From positions 1 through 64,000 of the forward strand of contig CAMDCV010000025.1 of NCBI GenBank assembly GCA_945890645.1: 64,000 bases of DNA, read 5' to 3'. The notes below the pieces were generated by a model that saw only the letters and a list, made by a program, of their open reading frames with translations, was not told where the DNA came from and did not search any database. Of the stretch, positions 43,817 through 52,577 are shown one piece after another. The DNA is from Akkermansia muciniphila. Its GTDB lineage: Bacteria > Verrucomicrobiota > Verrucomicrobiia > Verrucomicrobiales > Akkermansiaceae. How positions within the stretch are numbered: position 1 is the first letter of the stretch; each line of letters begins with the position of its first letter. A program made the translations under genes and the position numbers.

Positions 43817-44440
43817 ATGTCCAAGAAAACGAATCTCAAAGCCGCTATCCGCAACCGCACCGGTTCCGGCCGTCTCAATCAAATGCGCAAAGAAGGCTGG
43901 CTGCCGTCCGTCATGTATGGACTGGGCAAAGCCAATCAAAACCTTAAGGTCGATGCCCGCACCTTCAAGGACGTGCTCGCTCACAGCAGCTCGGAAAACA
44001 TCCTCATCAACCTCGATATCGAAGGCGTTGGCACCTCGCTAGCATTCCTCCAAGCTGTGCAACACCACGGCATCACCGGAGCCGCGATTCATGCTGACTT
44101 CCGCGCCATCGATGAAAACACCGAAATCACCGCACACGTACCGCTTCACCTCGAAGGTGAGCCTGTCGGCGTGAAAAACGGCGGTGGTCTTCTTGAGCAC
44201 AACGTTCACTCCTTGGAAATCCGCTGCTTGCCAAACGACCTGCCCGACACCCTTACTGCCGATGTGACGCATCTGGAAATCGGTGACTCGCTCCACATCA
44301 GTGACTTGAAATTGCCCGAGGGCGTCAAAGCCACCCACGGTGCTGAAGTGGTTGTTGCGCACCTTGCCAAACCACGCGTAATTGAAGAAGTGCCCGTGGC
44401 AGCAGCTGCTGCACCTGCCGCTAAAGGTAAGAAGAAGTAA
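43817..44440 (+). CDS. rplY: 50S ribosomal protein L25 (CTC/TL5 form)
   Basis: 207-aa two-domain form of L25 that binds 5S rRNA. The N-terminal L25 domain (about 1-90; RNRTGSGRLNQMRKEGWLPSVMYG) is followed by the beta-rich CTC domain (about 95-190; HADFRAIDENTEITAHVPLHLEGE, LEIRCLPNDLPDTLTADVTHLEIGDSLHI). The tail is alanine- and lysine-rich. The ATG at 43817 gives the family start MSKKTNL. It has its own promoter, leader hairpin and terminator. Confidence 0.95.
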   Translation: MSKKTNLKAAIRNRTGSGRLNQMRKEGWLPSVMYGLGKANQNLKVDARTFKDVLAHSSSENILINLDIEGVGTSLAFLQAVQHHGITGAAIHADFRAIDENTEITAHVPLHLEGEPVGVKNGGGLLEHNVHSLEIRCLPNDLPDTLTADVTHLEIGDSLHISDLKLPEGVKATHGAEVVVAHLAKPRVIEEVPVAAAAAPAAKGKKK

Positions 44441-44465
44441 TCTACGCAGGCGATTATTACCAAAC

Positions 44466-44494
44466 AAAGCCGAGGTTCACCCCTCGGCTTTTTT
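44466..44494 (+). terminator. Rho-independent terminator of rplY
   Basis: Stem AAAGCCGAGG (44466-44475) with CCTCGGCTTT (44482-44491), loop of six bases, and a T run to 44494, 26 bases after the stop codon. The flanking A and T runs would let it act in both directions. Confidence 0.93.
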
Positions 44495-44569
44495 GTGGGC
44501 GGATGGCTCGCCGCTCCCGGCTACAAAAATCCTGCTTCCCTCTGCGCAAAACCGCGCTATTCTCCGCCC

Positions 44570-46759
44570 ATGCGCAACATTCCCGCTCATGCTTGGCTTT
44601 CGGTGTTTCTGGCTGCTGCCGGCATCACAGCGACGACGAACGCACAAGCGCCCGGCCCCGCTGCTCCCGCACAGCCGAACTTTGATCCGGCTGATGTTTA
44701 TTACCAAGCATGGCTGTTCGTGCGCGAGTCCGAGACTTTGCAAAAAGAAGGTCGCCACGCGGAAGCATTGGGAAAACTCCGCAGCGCGGAAAGATTTTTT
44801 GAAACCATCCATCGCTTTCATCCCGAATGGAAAAAGGATATGGTCGGCGACCGCTTGACTCTAACGAAAGGGCAAATCACGAAGACGCTACCACTGGCGC
44901 AGGCGCAACAGAAACAAGATGACATCGCCGTCGCCGAAATTGTCGAAAGCGGTGGCAATACTCGCCCGGTCACTCCGATGCCGCTGGCCAACCCGGGTGC
45001 CACGATTCAGATCGAGGATGCCAAGATGAAAGCGCTCGAGGCTGAAGTCCAGCGCCTTCGTCAGTCCTTGGCTGCCGCCACTAACGGTAACCCACCCGCC
45101 CCTAACGGGGATGCTAACCAAAGCGCGCGCAATGCCGCTCGTGCCAATGATTTGGAAAAGCAACGCGACGAACTCAATGCGCGTCTCAAACAAACCACCA
45201 CCGAGTTAGAATCCCTGCGCGCCCGCCTCACCACCGCTCCCGTGCAGTCGGAAATGGACAGGCTCAACGAACGCTTGCGCTCGCTCGAACAAGAGCGTCA
45301 AGCGATGGGCCTGGCACTCTCACAAAGCCGCGAACAACAACTGCAATCGCAAGCGAAAATCCAGACCTTACAGGCAGATTACCAAGCGACGCGCCAACAG
45401 GCGGCCGACCTCCAACGCAACCTCGACCTTGAGCGAAAGAATTCCAACGAAGTTACCACTGCGCAGGTGAAGCAACTCCAACTTCTTGAGCAAACACTCA
45501 AACAAAAGGACACCGAAATTACCGCTGCGAATAACCGTGTTACTGCGCTGCAAAAAGAATTGTTAGAGAGCAAGGATGCCATTCAGGAATTGCGCACCGA
45601 GCGCGATGACCTCCTCCGCGAACGCGATCACATGGCCGCACTGCTCAAGCTGAATGAGAGCGGGCGTATCCAGCAATTGATTGAGCAAAATATGGTCCTC
45701 GCCAAGGATCTGCGCGAAGCCAAGGAACGCGTTGACCGCATCAGCAAAAATAACGACGAGACCAACGACCAGCTCGCCGAAGCCCTGCGAGACCTCGCAA
45801 TCACCAAAACAAAAATCATCGCCCTGCAAACTGAAAAACGTGCCCAAGAACTGCGCCTCACGGACCTGGAAAAACAATTGCAGAGCAATGAAAAAGCACT
45901 CGCCTCCGGCGATGCTGCCGCCAATAGCGAGGAAGCCGATACTCTGCGCGACATCATCAAACGCCAACTGCGCGTGCAGGAACGCCGCAAGCAAGCCGCA
46001 CAGCTATTACTCAATGCCGCTAAAAAACAAAGCACCGGCTCTGATGCGGACTATGATGACGCCGTCGCGATGCTAACCGATCAAGAAATTACTCTCACTG
46101 CCGAAGAGCAAAAAATCCTCGACGCCCGTCAAGTCGATGGCGAAATTTATTCACCCTACACCGGCAGCAAGGCACGCGTCAGCGCCGCCACCACGGAGAT
46201 GCATCAGCAAATCGATGACTACACCAAAGCCGCCGTCCGCGCGTTTGGTGCCCAGCGCCTCAGCGCGTCTCGCGAGGTCCTCGAAATGATCCTCGATCTC
46301 CACCCGGGCCACATTCCTACCATGACCAAACTCGGCATCGTGCAAATGCGCCTCGATGACCCGCTCGGCGCCTCGCAAACCCTCCGCGCCGCCGTCGAAA
46401 ATGACGAGACGCGTTCGCTTTCTCACCGATTGCTGGGCTTAGCGCTCTACAAATTGGGCAACCTGGAGGAAGCTGATACCGCACTCACTCGCGCCCTCGA
46501 AATCGACCCGAACGACTGGGCCGGCCATACGATTTATGGCAACAACTTGCTCCGATTGAAGCGGATGCCGGAAGCCGAGCGTGCCTACCAAAAAGCCATC
46601 GCCCTCAATCCGCGGTCCTCCGAAGCCTTGCACAATCTTGCTCTGCTCTGCCAAAGCAATGGCCGTATCAAGGAAGCAAAAGGCTATTACGAGGAAGCTC
46701 TGCTCAATGGTGCGCAACCGAATCTCGAACTCGAAACCGCGCTGAACCGCAAGCAGTAA
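44570..46759 (+). CDS. secreted coiled-coil and TPR protein
   Basis: 729-aa protein with a signal peptide (AWLSVFLAAAGITATTNA). A small helical domain (about 40-110) contains LRSAERFFETIHRFHPEWKKD. A long coiled coil (about 150-480) rich in Glu, Gln, Arg and Leu follows. The C-terminal third (about 570-725) carries TPR units such as LGIVQMRLDDPLGASQTLRA, LGLALYKLGNLEEADTALTR and ALHNLALLCQSNGRIKEAKG. It would be a periplasmic scaffold for a protein complex. The ATG at 44570 begins the signal peptide. The preceding terminator isolates it from rplY. Confidence 0.85.
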   Translation: MRNIPAHAWLSVFLAAAGITATTNAQAPGPAAPAQPNFDPADVYYQAWLFVRESETLQKEGRHAEALGKLRSAERFFETIHRFHPEWKKDMVGDRLTLTKGQITKTLPLAQAQQKQDDIAVAEIVESGGNTRPVTPMPLANPGATIQIEDAKMKALEAEVQRLRQSLAAATNGNPPAPNGDANQSARNAARANDLEKQRDELNARLKQTTTELESLRARLTTAPVQSEMDRLNERLRSLEQERQAMGLALSQSREQQLQSQAKIQTLQADYQATRQQAADLQRNLDLERKNSNEVTTAQVKQLQLLEQTLKQKDTEITAANNRVTALQKELLESKDAIQELRTERDDLLRERDHMAALLKLNESGRIQQLIEQNMVLAKDLREAKERVDRISKNNDETNDQLAEALRDLAITKTKIIALQTEKRAQELRLTDLEKQLQSNEKALASGDAAANSEEADTLRDIIKRQLRVQERRKQAAQLLLNAAKKQSTGSDADYDDAVAMLTDQEITLTAEEQKILDARQVDGEIYSPYTGSKARVSAATTEMHQQIDDYTKAAVRAFGAQRLSASREVLEMILDLHPGHIPTMTKLGIVQMRLDDPLGASQTLRAAVENDETRSLSHRLLGLALYKLGNLEEADTALTRALEIDPNDWAGHTIYGNNLLRLKRMPEAERAYQKAIALNPRSSEALHNLALLCQSNGRIKEAKGYYEEALLNGAQPNLELETALNRKQ

Positions 46760-46763
46760 GATT

Positions 46764-47375
46764 TTAGCCAAGGCACAGCGCAATTTGCTCGCCCGGTCCG
46801 TGCACTCCTTCGATGAGAATGCCTTCGACGTCCGCAGTTTTCGAAGGACCGGTCGCCCATATGATGTTCGGTGCATCCCCGAGCGCCGCGATCGCTTCGG
46901 GAATTGTCCGGTGAATCGACGCCTCCACCAGCACTGCAATGTGAGTCCAAGGCGATAAAGCAGCGAGGCGATCCGAAGTAAGATCGTCGTCCAAAATCAC
47001 TGACCCCGACTCCGCGATCGCTCCTGTCGCGCGGGTGATGCCGAACAGATATCGATCATACTGGCTGCGGTCATATTCCGTTTCCACTTTGATACCCGCA
47101 TCACTGAGCGGCTGGCCGACAATATCCCACAAGAGCGGGTCGCAATAGCCACAAGTCTGCTGCGTGCTTTGCAGAAACGTCACCACTTCCGCTAGCGAAC
47201 GCATGGTTTTGCCATTCACAGCCCGGAAATTGCGCGAAAAGATGTCCCACAAATCTGCGCCTTCGAGCCGCGGCTGCGAATGCAAGGCGCTGACTTCATA
47301 AGCTGGATAATCGGCTTTTTCCGCAATCCCTTGCGTGGCTTGTTTTACTTTCGCTAAAATCGTCTCGCGCGACAT
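46764..47375 (-). CDS. lutC: LUD domain protein (LutC/YkgG type)
   Basis: 203-aa protein of the LUD (DUF162) family. ITRATGAIAESGSVIL and the ending NIIWATGPSKTADVEGILIEGVHGPGE are the family hallmarks. LutC works with LutA and LutB in L-lactate oxidation, but neither is adjacent here, so it may serve elsewhere or with distant partners. It converges on the TPR gene with a 4-base gap. Confidence 0.87.
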   Translation of the reverse strand: MSRETILAKVKQATQGIAEKADYPAYEVSALHSQPRLEGADLWDIFSRNFRAVNGKTMRSLAEVVTFLQSTQQTCGYCDPLLWDIVGQPLSDAGIKVETEYDRSQYDRYLFGITRATGAIAESGSVILDDDLTSDRLAALSPWTHIAVLVEASIHRTIPEAIAALGDAPNIIWATGPSKTADVEGILIEGVHGPGEQIALCLG

Positions 47376-47554
47376 GCGATAGCCCTAGCACAGATCTGCG
47401 GACCTGACAAGCATTCGCCCATGCCGTTAAATAGGGGATTTCGGGGGCTTTTACTCCCGCAGAGGATCTAGCTAAAAATTATTGAATAAAACCGTCGCCG
47501 CGTCGTCTGACCTTTGTCCTTTCCTTTTTGGAAAATTCCCGTACATTGCCATTT

Positions 47555-48265
47555 ATGAAAATTCTGAGCCTGCTTTTGCTCTTTGTCCTGCCCTTGTCCG
47601 CTCAAACCAATCGCGGCGAGCGCAAGTCGCTTCTCGATAATGATCCGCGTGTCGTTTATCTGACGGAAATGCCGGATAAACAGATCGAGCTTATGATCAT
47701 TAAGGAAGCACCCGTGTATTCCGACGTCGATGGCAAACAAAAACTCGGCACGATTCTCGCGAATCAAAAAGTAAAAATCGAAGCCATTACCGACAAAGCC
47801 TACAAGGTGCGCGGCAAAGGCACACGCGATGGCATCGCCGGCTGGGTAGGTCCTTGGGCCTTTGCTTCGAAAGACCCGCAGTTTGTCGAGAACTTGAAGA
47901 AATTTTACACCCGCCAATTGGAAGTGAATAAAATCATTGCCGAGAAAGATGTGGCGATGGGCATGACCACCGAGGAAGTCGCACAGTCGTTAGGCCGCCC
48001 TACCAAGAGCACGCTACGCCAAACGCCGGAAGGCCAAAGCGGGAAATGGGAATTCATCGATTACGACGAGCAAAAAAATTATGCCAACGTTCGCGATCCC
48101 GTGACCGGAAATTTCTATCGCCAATTGGTCAGCGTCACGCAAATTGAAAAAAGCAAACGCGTGGTGGAATTCACCAATGGTGCTGTGTCGGCGATTGAAG
48201 ACACCGAAAGCAAGCGCGCTGACAACATGCGCATCATCGTGCCTCCCATCGTGTTCGGTTGGTAG
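47555..48265 (+). CDS. secreted SH3-like protein with BamE/SmpA-like segment
   Basis: 236-aa secreted protein. Signal peptide LSLLLLFVLPLSAQ. A bacterial SH3-like region (about 45-100; APVYSDVDGKQKLGTILANQKVKIEAIT, AGWVGPWAF) is followed by a segment MGMTTEEVAQSLGRPTKST, which is the opening of SmpA/OmlA-type domains, and a beta-rich end. It probably works in the envelope. The ATG at 47555 begins the signal peptide. The next gene starts 6 bases after its stop. Confidence 0.65.
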   Translation: MKILSLLLLFVLPLSAQTNRGERKSLLDNDPRVVYLTEMPDKQIELMIIKEAPVYSDVDGKQKLGTILANQKVKIEAITDKAYKVRGKGTRDGIAGWVGPWAFASKDPQFVENLKKFYTRQLEVNKIIAEKDVAMGMTTEEVAQSLGRPTKSTLRQTPEGQSGKWEFIDYDEQKNYANVRDPVTGNFYRQLVSVTQIEKSKRVVEFTNGAVSAIEDTESKRADNMRIIVPPIVFGW

Positions 48266-48271
48266 TTCTCC

Positions 48272-49252
48272 ATGACCACGCCGCCGCAACGGAAGATTGA
48301 TGGCCACGTGCACTTGGTCGGCAATGGTCGATCAGGATCCGGTTGTTGGATGCGCATGAGTGGCTGGCACCGGATCATGGGCGAAATGATGCGACGCTGC
48401 ATCGGCATGCCCGTGGGCGTTACGCATTCGGATTTTGACCGCATTTACGTCGAGCGTCTCCTCCAGCACTTGCGCGAGTCGTCGCTCGATTACGCTCTCT
48501 TACTCGCGCAAGATGAAGTGTATCACGCCGATGGGCGCAAGCGGGATTTTGGTTCGTTTTATGTGCCGAACGATTATTTATTTGCTGTCTGCGAAGCCCA
48601 TCCGGAATTTCTTCCGGCTCCGTCGATCCACCCCGCGCGGCCCGATGCGTTGGACGAGTTGGATCGCTGCCTCGCACGGGGCGCGCGGGCGCTGAAACTG
48701 CTGCCGAATTGTCACGATGTGCATTGCTCCGATCCGCGCTACGATCCTTTTTGGGAACGCATGGCCAAGGCCGGACTCCCGCTGCTCGCGCATACCGGTG
48801 GTGAAATGACCGTGCCCGTCGCGAATGCGGCTTACCAAGACCCGCGCACCCTGCGCCGACCGCTGGAGATCGGGGTGAAGGTGATCGCCGCGCACTGCGC
48901 CAGCAACAGCAGTTTTTGGGATCCTAATTTCTTCGATGTATTGCTGGGCATGATGGATGAGTTTCCGAATCTGTATGCTGATACCAGTGCGTTGAACACG
49001 CCCGTGCGCAGCGCCGTGATGCGCAAGGCTTTGCACGCCGCGCATTCTGATCGACTCCTGCACGGTAGTGACTTTCCTGTGCCGATTGGTACATGGTACG
49101 CCCGTTTGCGCGGCTTGATCGATGGGGATGATAGGCGTGAGGCAGCCCGCATCGAGAATTTGTTAGAGCGAGATGCCTTTCTCAAACGCGCGGCAGGATT
49201 TGAGGAAGGGCACTTTACGCGCATCACTGAAATTTTACGTCCGCTGCATTGA
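48272..49252 (+). CDS. amidohydrolase family metal-dependent hydrolase
   Basis: 326-aa TIM-barrel hydrolase of the amidohydrolase-2 type. Metal ligands are visible as DGHVHL near the start, LLAHTGGE, VIAAHCAS and the catalytic aspartate in LLHGSDFPVP. It has no signal peptide. The substrate is unknown; related enzymes are decarboxylases or lactonases. It follows the SH3-like gene by 6 bases. Confidence 0.85.
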   Translation: MTTPPQRKIDGHVHLVGNGRSGSGCWMRMSGWHRIMGEMMRRCIGMPVGVTHSDFDRIYVERLLQHLRESSLDYALLLAQDEVYHADGRKRDFGSFYVPNDYLFAVCEAHPEFLPAPSIHPARPDALDELDRCLARGARALKLLPNCHDVHCSDPRYDPFWERMAKAGLPLLAHTGGEMTVPVANAAYQDPRTLRRPLEIGVKVIAAHCASNSSFWDPNFFDVLLGMMDEFPNLYADTSALNTPVRSAVMRKALHAAHSDRLLHGSDFPVPIGTWYARLRGLIDGDDRREAARIENLLERDAFLKRAAGFEEGHFTRITEILRPLH

Positions 49253-49337
49253 TAGAGTCACGTGTGCTACTCGATAAAATACATTTTGCATTATCTCCAT
49301 TCCGTTGTGTGATGTTTAACAACAACCCAAACCGCCT

Positions 49338-49793
49338 ATGAAAAAACACGTCCTTGCGATTTTTGCCATCTTCAGTGCTCTACTACTGACTGCATTCACC
49401 AATGCCGCTGAGGATGTGCCCAAAGAAAAACCGTGGCGCGAGGTAGCGAAGGGCGTTCATTCCGATATCGAAGAACCGGTTAAACGCGTTTTTCGCAACG
49501 AAGGAGAGTGGAAAAAATGGTGGGCGGATCACTTTGCGAACAGTGAAACAAAGGACGCCCCCAAAGTTGATTTTAGCAAAGAAACCGTCATCGTCGCCAC
49601 CATGGGCACGAAACCGACTTCTGGTTATAAAATCGATTGCACGGCGATTACCCACAAAGGCGAGGTGCTCACCGCCGTTTTTACGACTAATAAGCCGAGA
49701 CTCGATGACATGCTCCTACAGGTACTGACTTCCCCTTACGTCGTTATTGCCGTGCCGCTCCACGCGGGTGAGGTGGTGATGGAAGTCAAGTGA
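49338..49793 (+). CDS. secreted PrcB-like protein
   Basis: 151-aa secreted protein with a signal peptide (LAIFAIFSALLLTAFTNA). The C-terminal half KETVIVATMGTKPTSGYKID and SPYVVIAVPLHAGEVVMEV match the PrcB_C domain, named after the treponemal protease complex subunit; such domains often act as protease regulators. No partner protease is adjacent. Its stop lies 5 bases before the next start. Confidence 0.75.
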   Translation: MKKHVLAIFAIFSALLLTAFTNAAEDVPKEKPWREVAKGVHSDIEEPVKRVFRNEGEWKKWWADHFANSETKDAPKVDFSKETVIVATMGTKPTSGYKIDCTAITHKGEVLTAVFTTNKPRLDDMLLQVLTSPYVVIAVPLHAGEVVMEVK

Positions 49794-49798
49794 CGGGT

Positions 49799-50173
49799 AT
49801 GAACCGCCCCTTGCCGGAAAAGACCTGCGTCACCTGCGGTCGTCGCATGGTCTGGCGTGCGAAATGGCGAAACGTTTGGGAGGAAGTACGCTATTGTTCG
49901 GATCGCTGTCGGGGTTCGAAGCCCGATAGTGCGGACGAGTTGTTAGAAGTGGCGATTCTCGAGGAACTGTCATCCCGCAAACGCGGGGCATCCATCTGCC
50001 CCAGTGAAATCGCGCGGAAACAATTTCCTGTGGATTGGCGAGAGCGTATGGAGGAAGTGCGCCAAGCCGCGCGGAGATTAGTGGCGAGTGGTCGGATTGA
50101 AATCACCCAAGGAGGACAAGTAGTCGACCCCTCCACCGCCAAAGGCCCGATTCGTTTGCGACTGAAAGAGTGA
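49799..50173 (+). CDS. DUF2256-DUF3253 fusion protein
   Basis: 124-aa cytosolic protein. The N-terminal 40 residues form a small zinc ribbon of the DUF2256 type (KTCVTCGRRMVWRAKW, YCSDRCRG). The rest is DUF3253, a winged-helix-like fold (SICPSEIARKQFPVDWRERM, ARRLVASGRIEITQGGQVVD). Both families are of unknown function and are often neighbours or fused. The ATG at 49799 is used; a GTG nine bases upstream overlaps the previous gene. Confidence 0.8.
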   Translation: MNRPLPEKTCVTCGRRMVWRAKWRNVWEEVRYCSDRCRGSKPDSADELLEVAILEELSSRKRGASICPSEIARKQFPVDWRERMEEVRQAARRLVASGRIEITQGGQVVDPSTAKGPIRLRLKE

Positions 50174-50252
50174 AATGGATCGGTATCGATTAATGGATTG
50201 CGAAGAGGTTGAGAACGGGACATGGTATACCTATCAATAGCCAAACTACCAC

Positions 50253-51026
50253 ATGAGTATTGTAAAAAAACTGGGAATTGGCTGCGCAATCATTGTTCTC
50301 GCAGGTTTTGCCTTATCGGTCGGGCTCTATACTGACACCCATCCTAGTTGGAAGGAGGTCTATAGTTTTCAAAATGACCAAATTATCATTACGCGCAGTG
50401 ACCCCACTAAAGGCAGATTGGAATTGGAAAATGTCTTAGTAGTTCAGGTCACAGGGAAAACCGATTGGTCGGGCGGGTGGGGATGTCCTGGGAAAGCCCC
50501 AGAAGTAGGAACAGAGTGCCACTCCAGTCCTCAGGAAATATTCGCGGTAACATCGTTTTATTCTGACACAAACGGGAAAGTTCCTTTCCAAACATTCATC
50601 GCCAAAGGGTATGGGAAAACCGGAGCGATTACCGGACACACAAAAGGCGGATTCGTAAAAATCATACTCTATAAAAGGGATTCACGACTAGGGCAGGTGC
50701 TGGGACGTATGAACCAAGTGCAAGAATCCCCCATTCGCATGTACGAGTTGGCTGCATCAAGTCCGCTAAAAAGTGGCAGCGAAGAAGTCCTAAAGCTGTT
50801 GTGTCCCTTCAGCTTCGCGGACGCAACCTTACAAAAGGCATACTGGTCACACAAATTGCCCAATGGAACAACGATCCAAGACTACGCTATAGAGGAGTTG
50901 GAAGTCATTTTGCAAAAGGATATTAAAAACGAGGAAAAACTCCTCATCCAAAAAGCAATCGAGCGAATCAAGGCAGAGAAATTTGATGGATACCCTACCA
51001 ACACTTACCAGCTAACGAAGCCTTGA
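50253..51026 (+). CDS. hypothetical protein, low GC
   Basis: 257-aa protein not assigned to a family. The N-terminus MSIVKKLGIGCAIIVLAGFALSVGLY is a membrane anchor or uncleaved signal. The rest is beta-rich, then helical (IQDYAIEELEVILQKDIKNE), with cysteines in GGWGCPGKAPEVGTEC. Codon use is clearly more AT-rich than in the genes on either side. It is the first gene of the second AT-rich island. Confidence 0.6.
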   Translation: MSIVKKLGIGCAIIVLAGFALSVGLYTDTHPSWKEVYSFQNDQIIITRSDPTKGRLELENVLVVQVTGKTDWSGGWGCPGKAPEVGTECHSSPQEIFAVTSFYSDTNGKVPFQTFIAKGYGKTGAITGHTKGGFVKIILYKRDSRLGQVLGRMNQVQESPIRMYELAASSPLKSGSEEVLKLLCPFSFADATLQKAYWSHKLPNGTTIQDYAIEELEVILQKDIKNEEKLLIQKAIERIKAEKFDGYPTNTYQLTKP

Positions 51027-51071
51027 TGCGACTCACTCGGTCCGAGCTGAAGACCACCTGATAAGGCAATC

Positions 51072-51150
51072 GCGTGAGGCGCAGCCTTTTACGCGACACG
51101 ACACTCTCGCCGAAAATCCTTGCTATTAGTTAGAATTTTGCGTTCTTTAC
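51072..51150 (+). repeat. dispersed 5' repeat, copy 2
   Basis: Second copy of the repeat at 11715-11790, same orientation. Identical 11-mers GCGTGAGGCGC (51072-51082) and AAAATCCTTGC (51113-51123) are 30 bases apart. It lies about 65 bases upstream of the AT-rich gene at 51215, as copy 1 lies upstream of the gene at 11806. Confidence 0.65.
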
Positions 51151-51214
51151 CAATGCAGCCTCAACCTAATAATACAAAGCGGGATAATACGAAAAAGTAC
51201 TGTTAAGCAGATAA

Positions 51215-51718
51215 ATGACACCACCCTTCCATTTTTCTAGTGTCCGCAGAAAGCTATACAGCCTTTCTTGCCTCGTCATAGCTAGTAACGACGTACATGC
51301 GTTGGGCGATACACCAAATATTGATTATCTGAGTCTTGCACGAGAATTCGAAATCGAAGAAATTACTCAACTTTTGATTGAGACTGCTGCTGCAATTAGG
51401 TTGGCTGACGATAGGATGCGAAGAGAGACAGGATACAATACAAATTCATTGAGAATTAACATAGGACACATTGAAGTGGAAGGAGATGTTTCTACGATTC
51501 CAATTAGTCTTCGTGAGGCGTGTAACAAGATTTTACATGCTGAAACGCATATTCCTATTTACATACATTCTGATGATAATTCGCAGCGCCATTTATCAAA
51601 TTTATGGAGCGTGTGCGGAATGCGTGGCGAGATTAAGTGGACCGCAACAATAGATCTTGTCGCATACTGTTTTATTGCCGCAGAATTAGTTTTGCCTATT
51701 GAGCGTATAAGTGAGTAA
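51215..51718 (+). CDS. hypothetical protein, AT-rich member of a tandem paralogue pair
   Basis: 167-aa soluble protein of unrecognised family. It is related to the next gene: LLIETAAAIRLADDRM matches SLLNAAMRIRLLDEQL, and SLREACNKILHAETH matches STREACSKIVHADD. The conserved R-E-A-C-x-K-I-x-H-A block is probably its functional core. Codon use is strongly AT-biased, unlike its paralogue. The first 20-30 residues may not belong to the core, and the exact start is uncertain. Confidence 0.65.
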   Translation: MTPPFHFSSVRRKLYSLSCLVIASNDVHALGDTPNIDYLSLAREFEIEEITQLLIETAAAIRLADDRMRRETGYNTNSLRINIGHIEVEGDVSTIPISLREACNKILHAETHIPIYIHSDDNSQRHLSNLWSVCGMRGEIKWTATIDLVAYCFIAAELVLPIERISE

Positions 51719-51869
51719 AAGAGAACTCACATGAACACATTAAGCCTCAAAAGCCGCGCCCCGCAATCACTAGTTGCCGTTCTGTTGAGATGATTTTTCG
51801 TAATTACAACCCTAACTCCTTGAGTGACACTCGCCGCCGCTGCTTGTGGTGCGTGTGCTCTACTAGCGT

Positions 51870-52412
51870 ATGAAAGAGATCACTTTTCCGGTCCAACGGC
51901 CACCTATTCGTCGAGTCTCAGAACTGGACCTAAATCGAGATCTTTTTCGGATCGCTTGCTACTTTCATGCGAGCCCATCGCTTTCAAGTCCAGAGGATGA
52001 GGTCGGGATGATCCCTGCGCTTCAGCTTCTAGCGGAAGAGGTCCAGGAGAGTGAAATCGTGAGTTCATTGCTCAATGCTGCGATGCGAATCCGACTCCTT
52101 GATGAGCAGCTTTGGGAGAAGTCGGACGAGATCAAACGACGATTCGCATGTATTACAGGCTTATTATGGCAGCCAGAAACGGCACCACACCCTATTGATT
52201 TATCGACTCGTGAGGCGTGCAGCAAGATTGTTCACGCTGATGACATTTGCTTTTTTGTCGATGACTCTAAGTACAATGCCGATGGCGCAACTCCTCGTTT
52301 CCTGCTGCCAAGGGTTGCGCTTTACGGGAACAGAGGACGAATCTCCTGGCGTGCAGAACTATCCGTAAATGAATTTGTTGAAGCTGGCTATTGGCTCGCC
52401 AACTACGCATAG
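51870..52412 (+). CDS. hypothetical protein, second member of a tandem paralogue pair
   Basis: 180-aa soluble protein homologous to the gene at 51215 through the helix AAMRIRLLDEQLWEKSD and the block STREACSKIVHADDICFFVDD, and by a shared ending pattern (GRISWRAELSVNEFVEAGYW versus GEIKWTATIDLVAYCFIAAE). Its base composition is closer to the host genome than that of its neighbour. The attC-like repeat copy C begins about 4 bases after its stop. Function unknown. Confidence 0.7.
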   Translation: MKEITFPVQRPPIRRVSELDLNRDLFRIACYFHASPSLSSPEDEVGMIPALQLLAEEVQESEIVSSLLNAAMRIRLLDEQLWEKSDEIKRRFACITGLLWQPETAPHPIDLSTREACSKIVHADDICFFVDDSKYNADGATPRFLLPRVALYGNRGRISWRAELSVNEFVEAGYWLANYA

Positions 52413-52416
52413 GCCC

Positions 52417-52500
52417 GCTAACAAGCCAGTCCATCCAAGGGCGGTTAGCATCTCAATTAGAATTCTCGCTTCCTTCCGCACATTGAAGGACCAGCACTTG
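52417..52500 (+). repeat. attC-like dispersed repeat, copy C
   Basis: Third copy, same orientation as those at 1017 and 12115. AACAAGCCAGTCCATCCAA (52420-52438) differs from copy A by one base, and 52451-52473 differs from the shared core at three of 23 positions. GCTAAC (52417-52422) is complemented by GTTAGC (52444-52449). The right arm is degenerate. It follows the paralogue pair directly and precedes mutS. Confidence 0.6.
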
Positions 52501-52577
52501 ATCAAAAAAACAAAAATTCCCGCCATTCCCTGCTTTCTGATTCCCATCACCGGATTCGTTGCGTAAAACTTCCGCAC

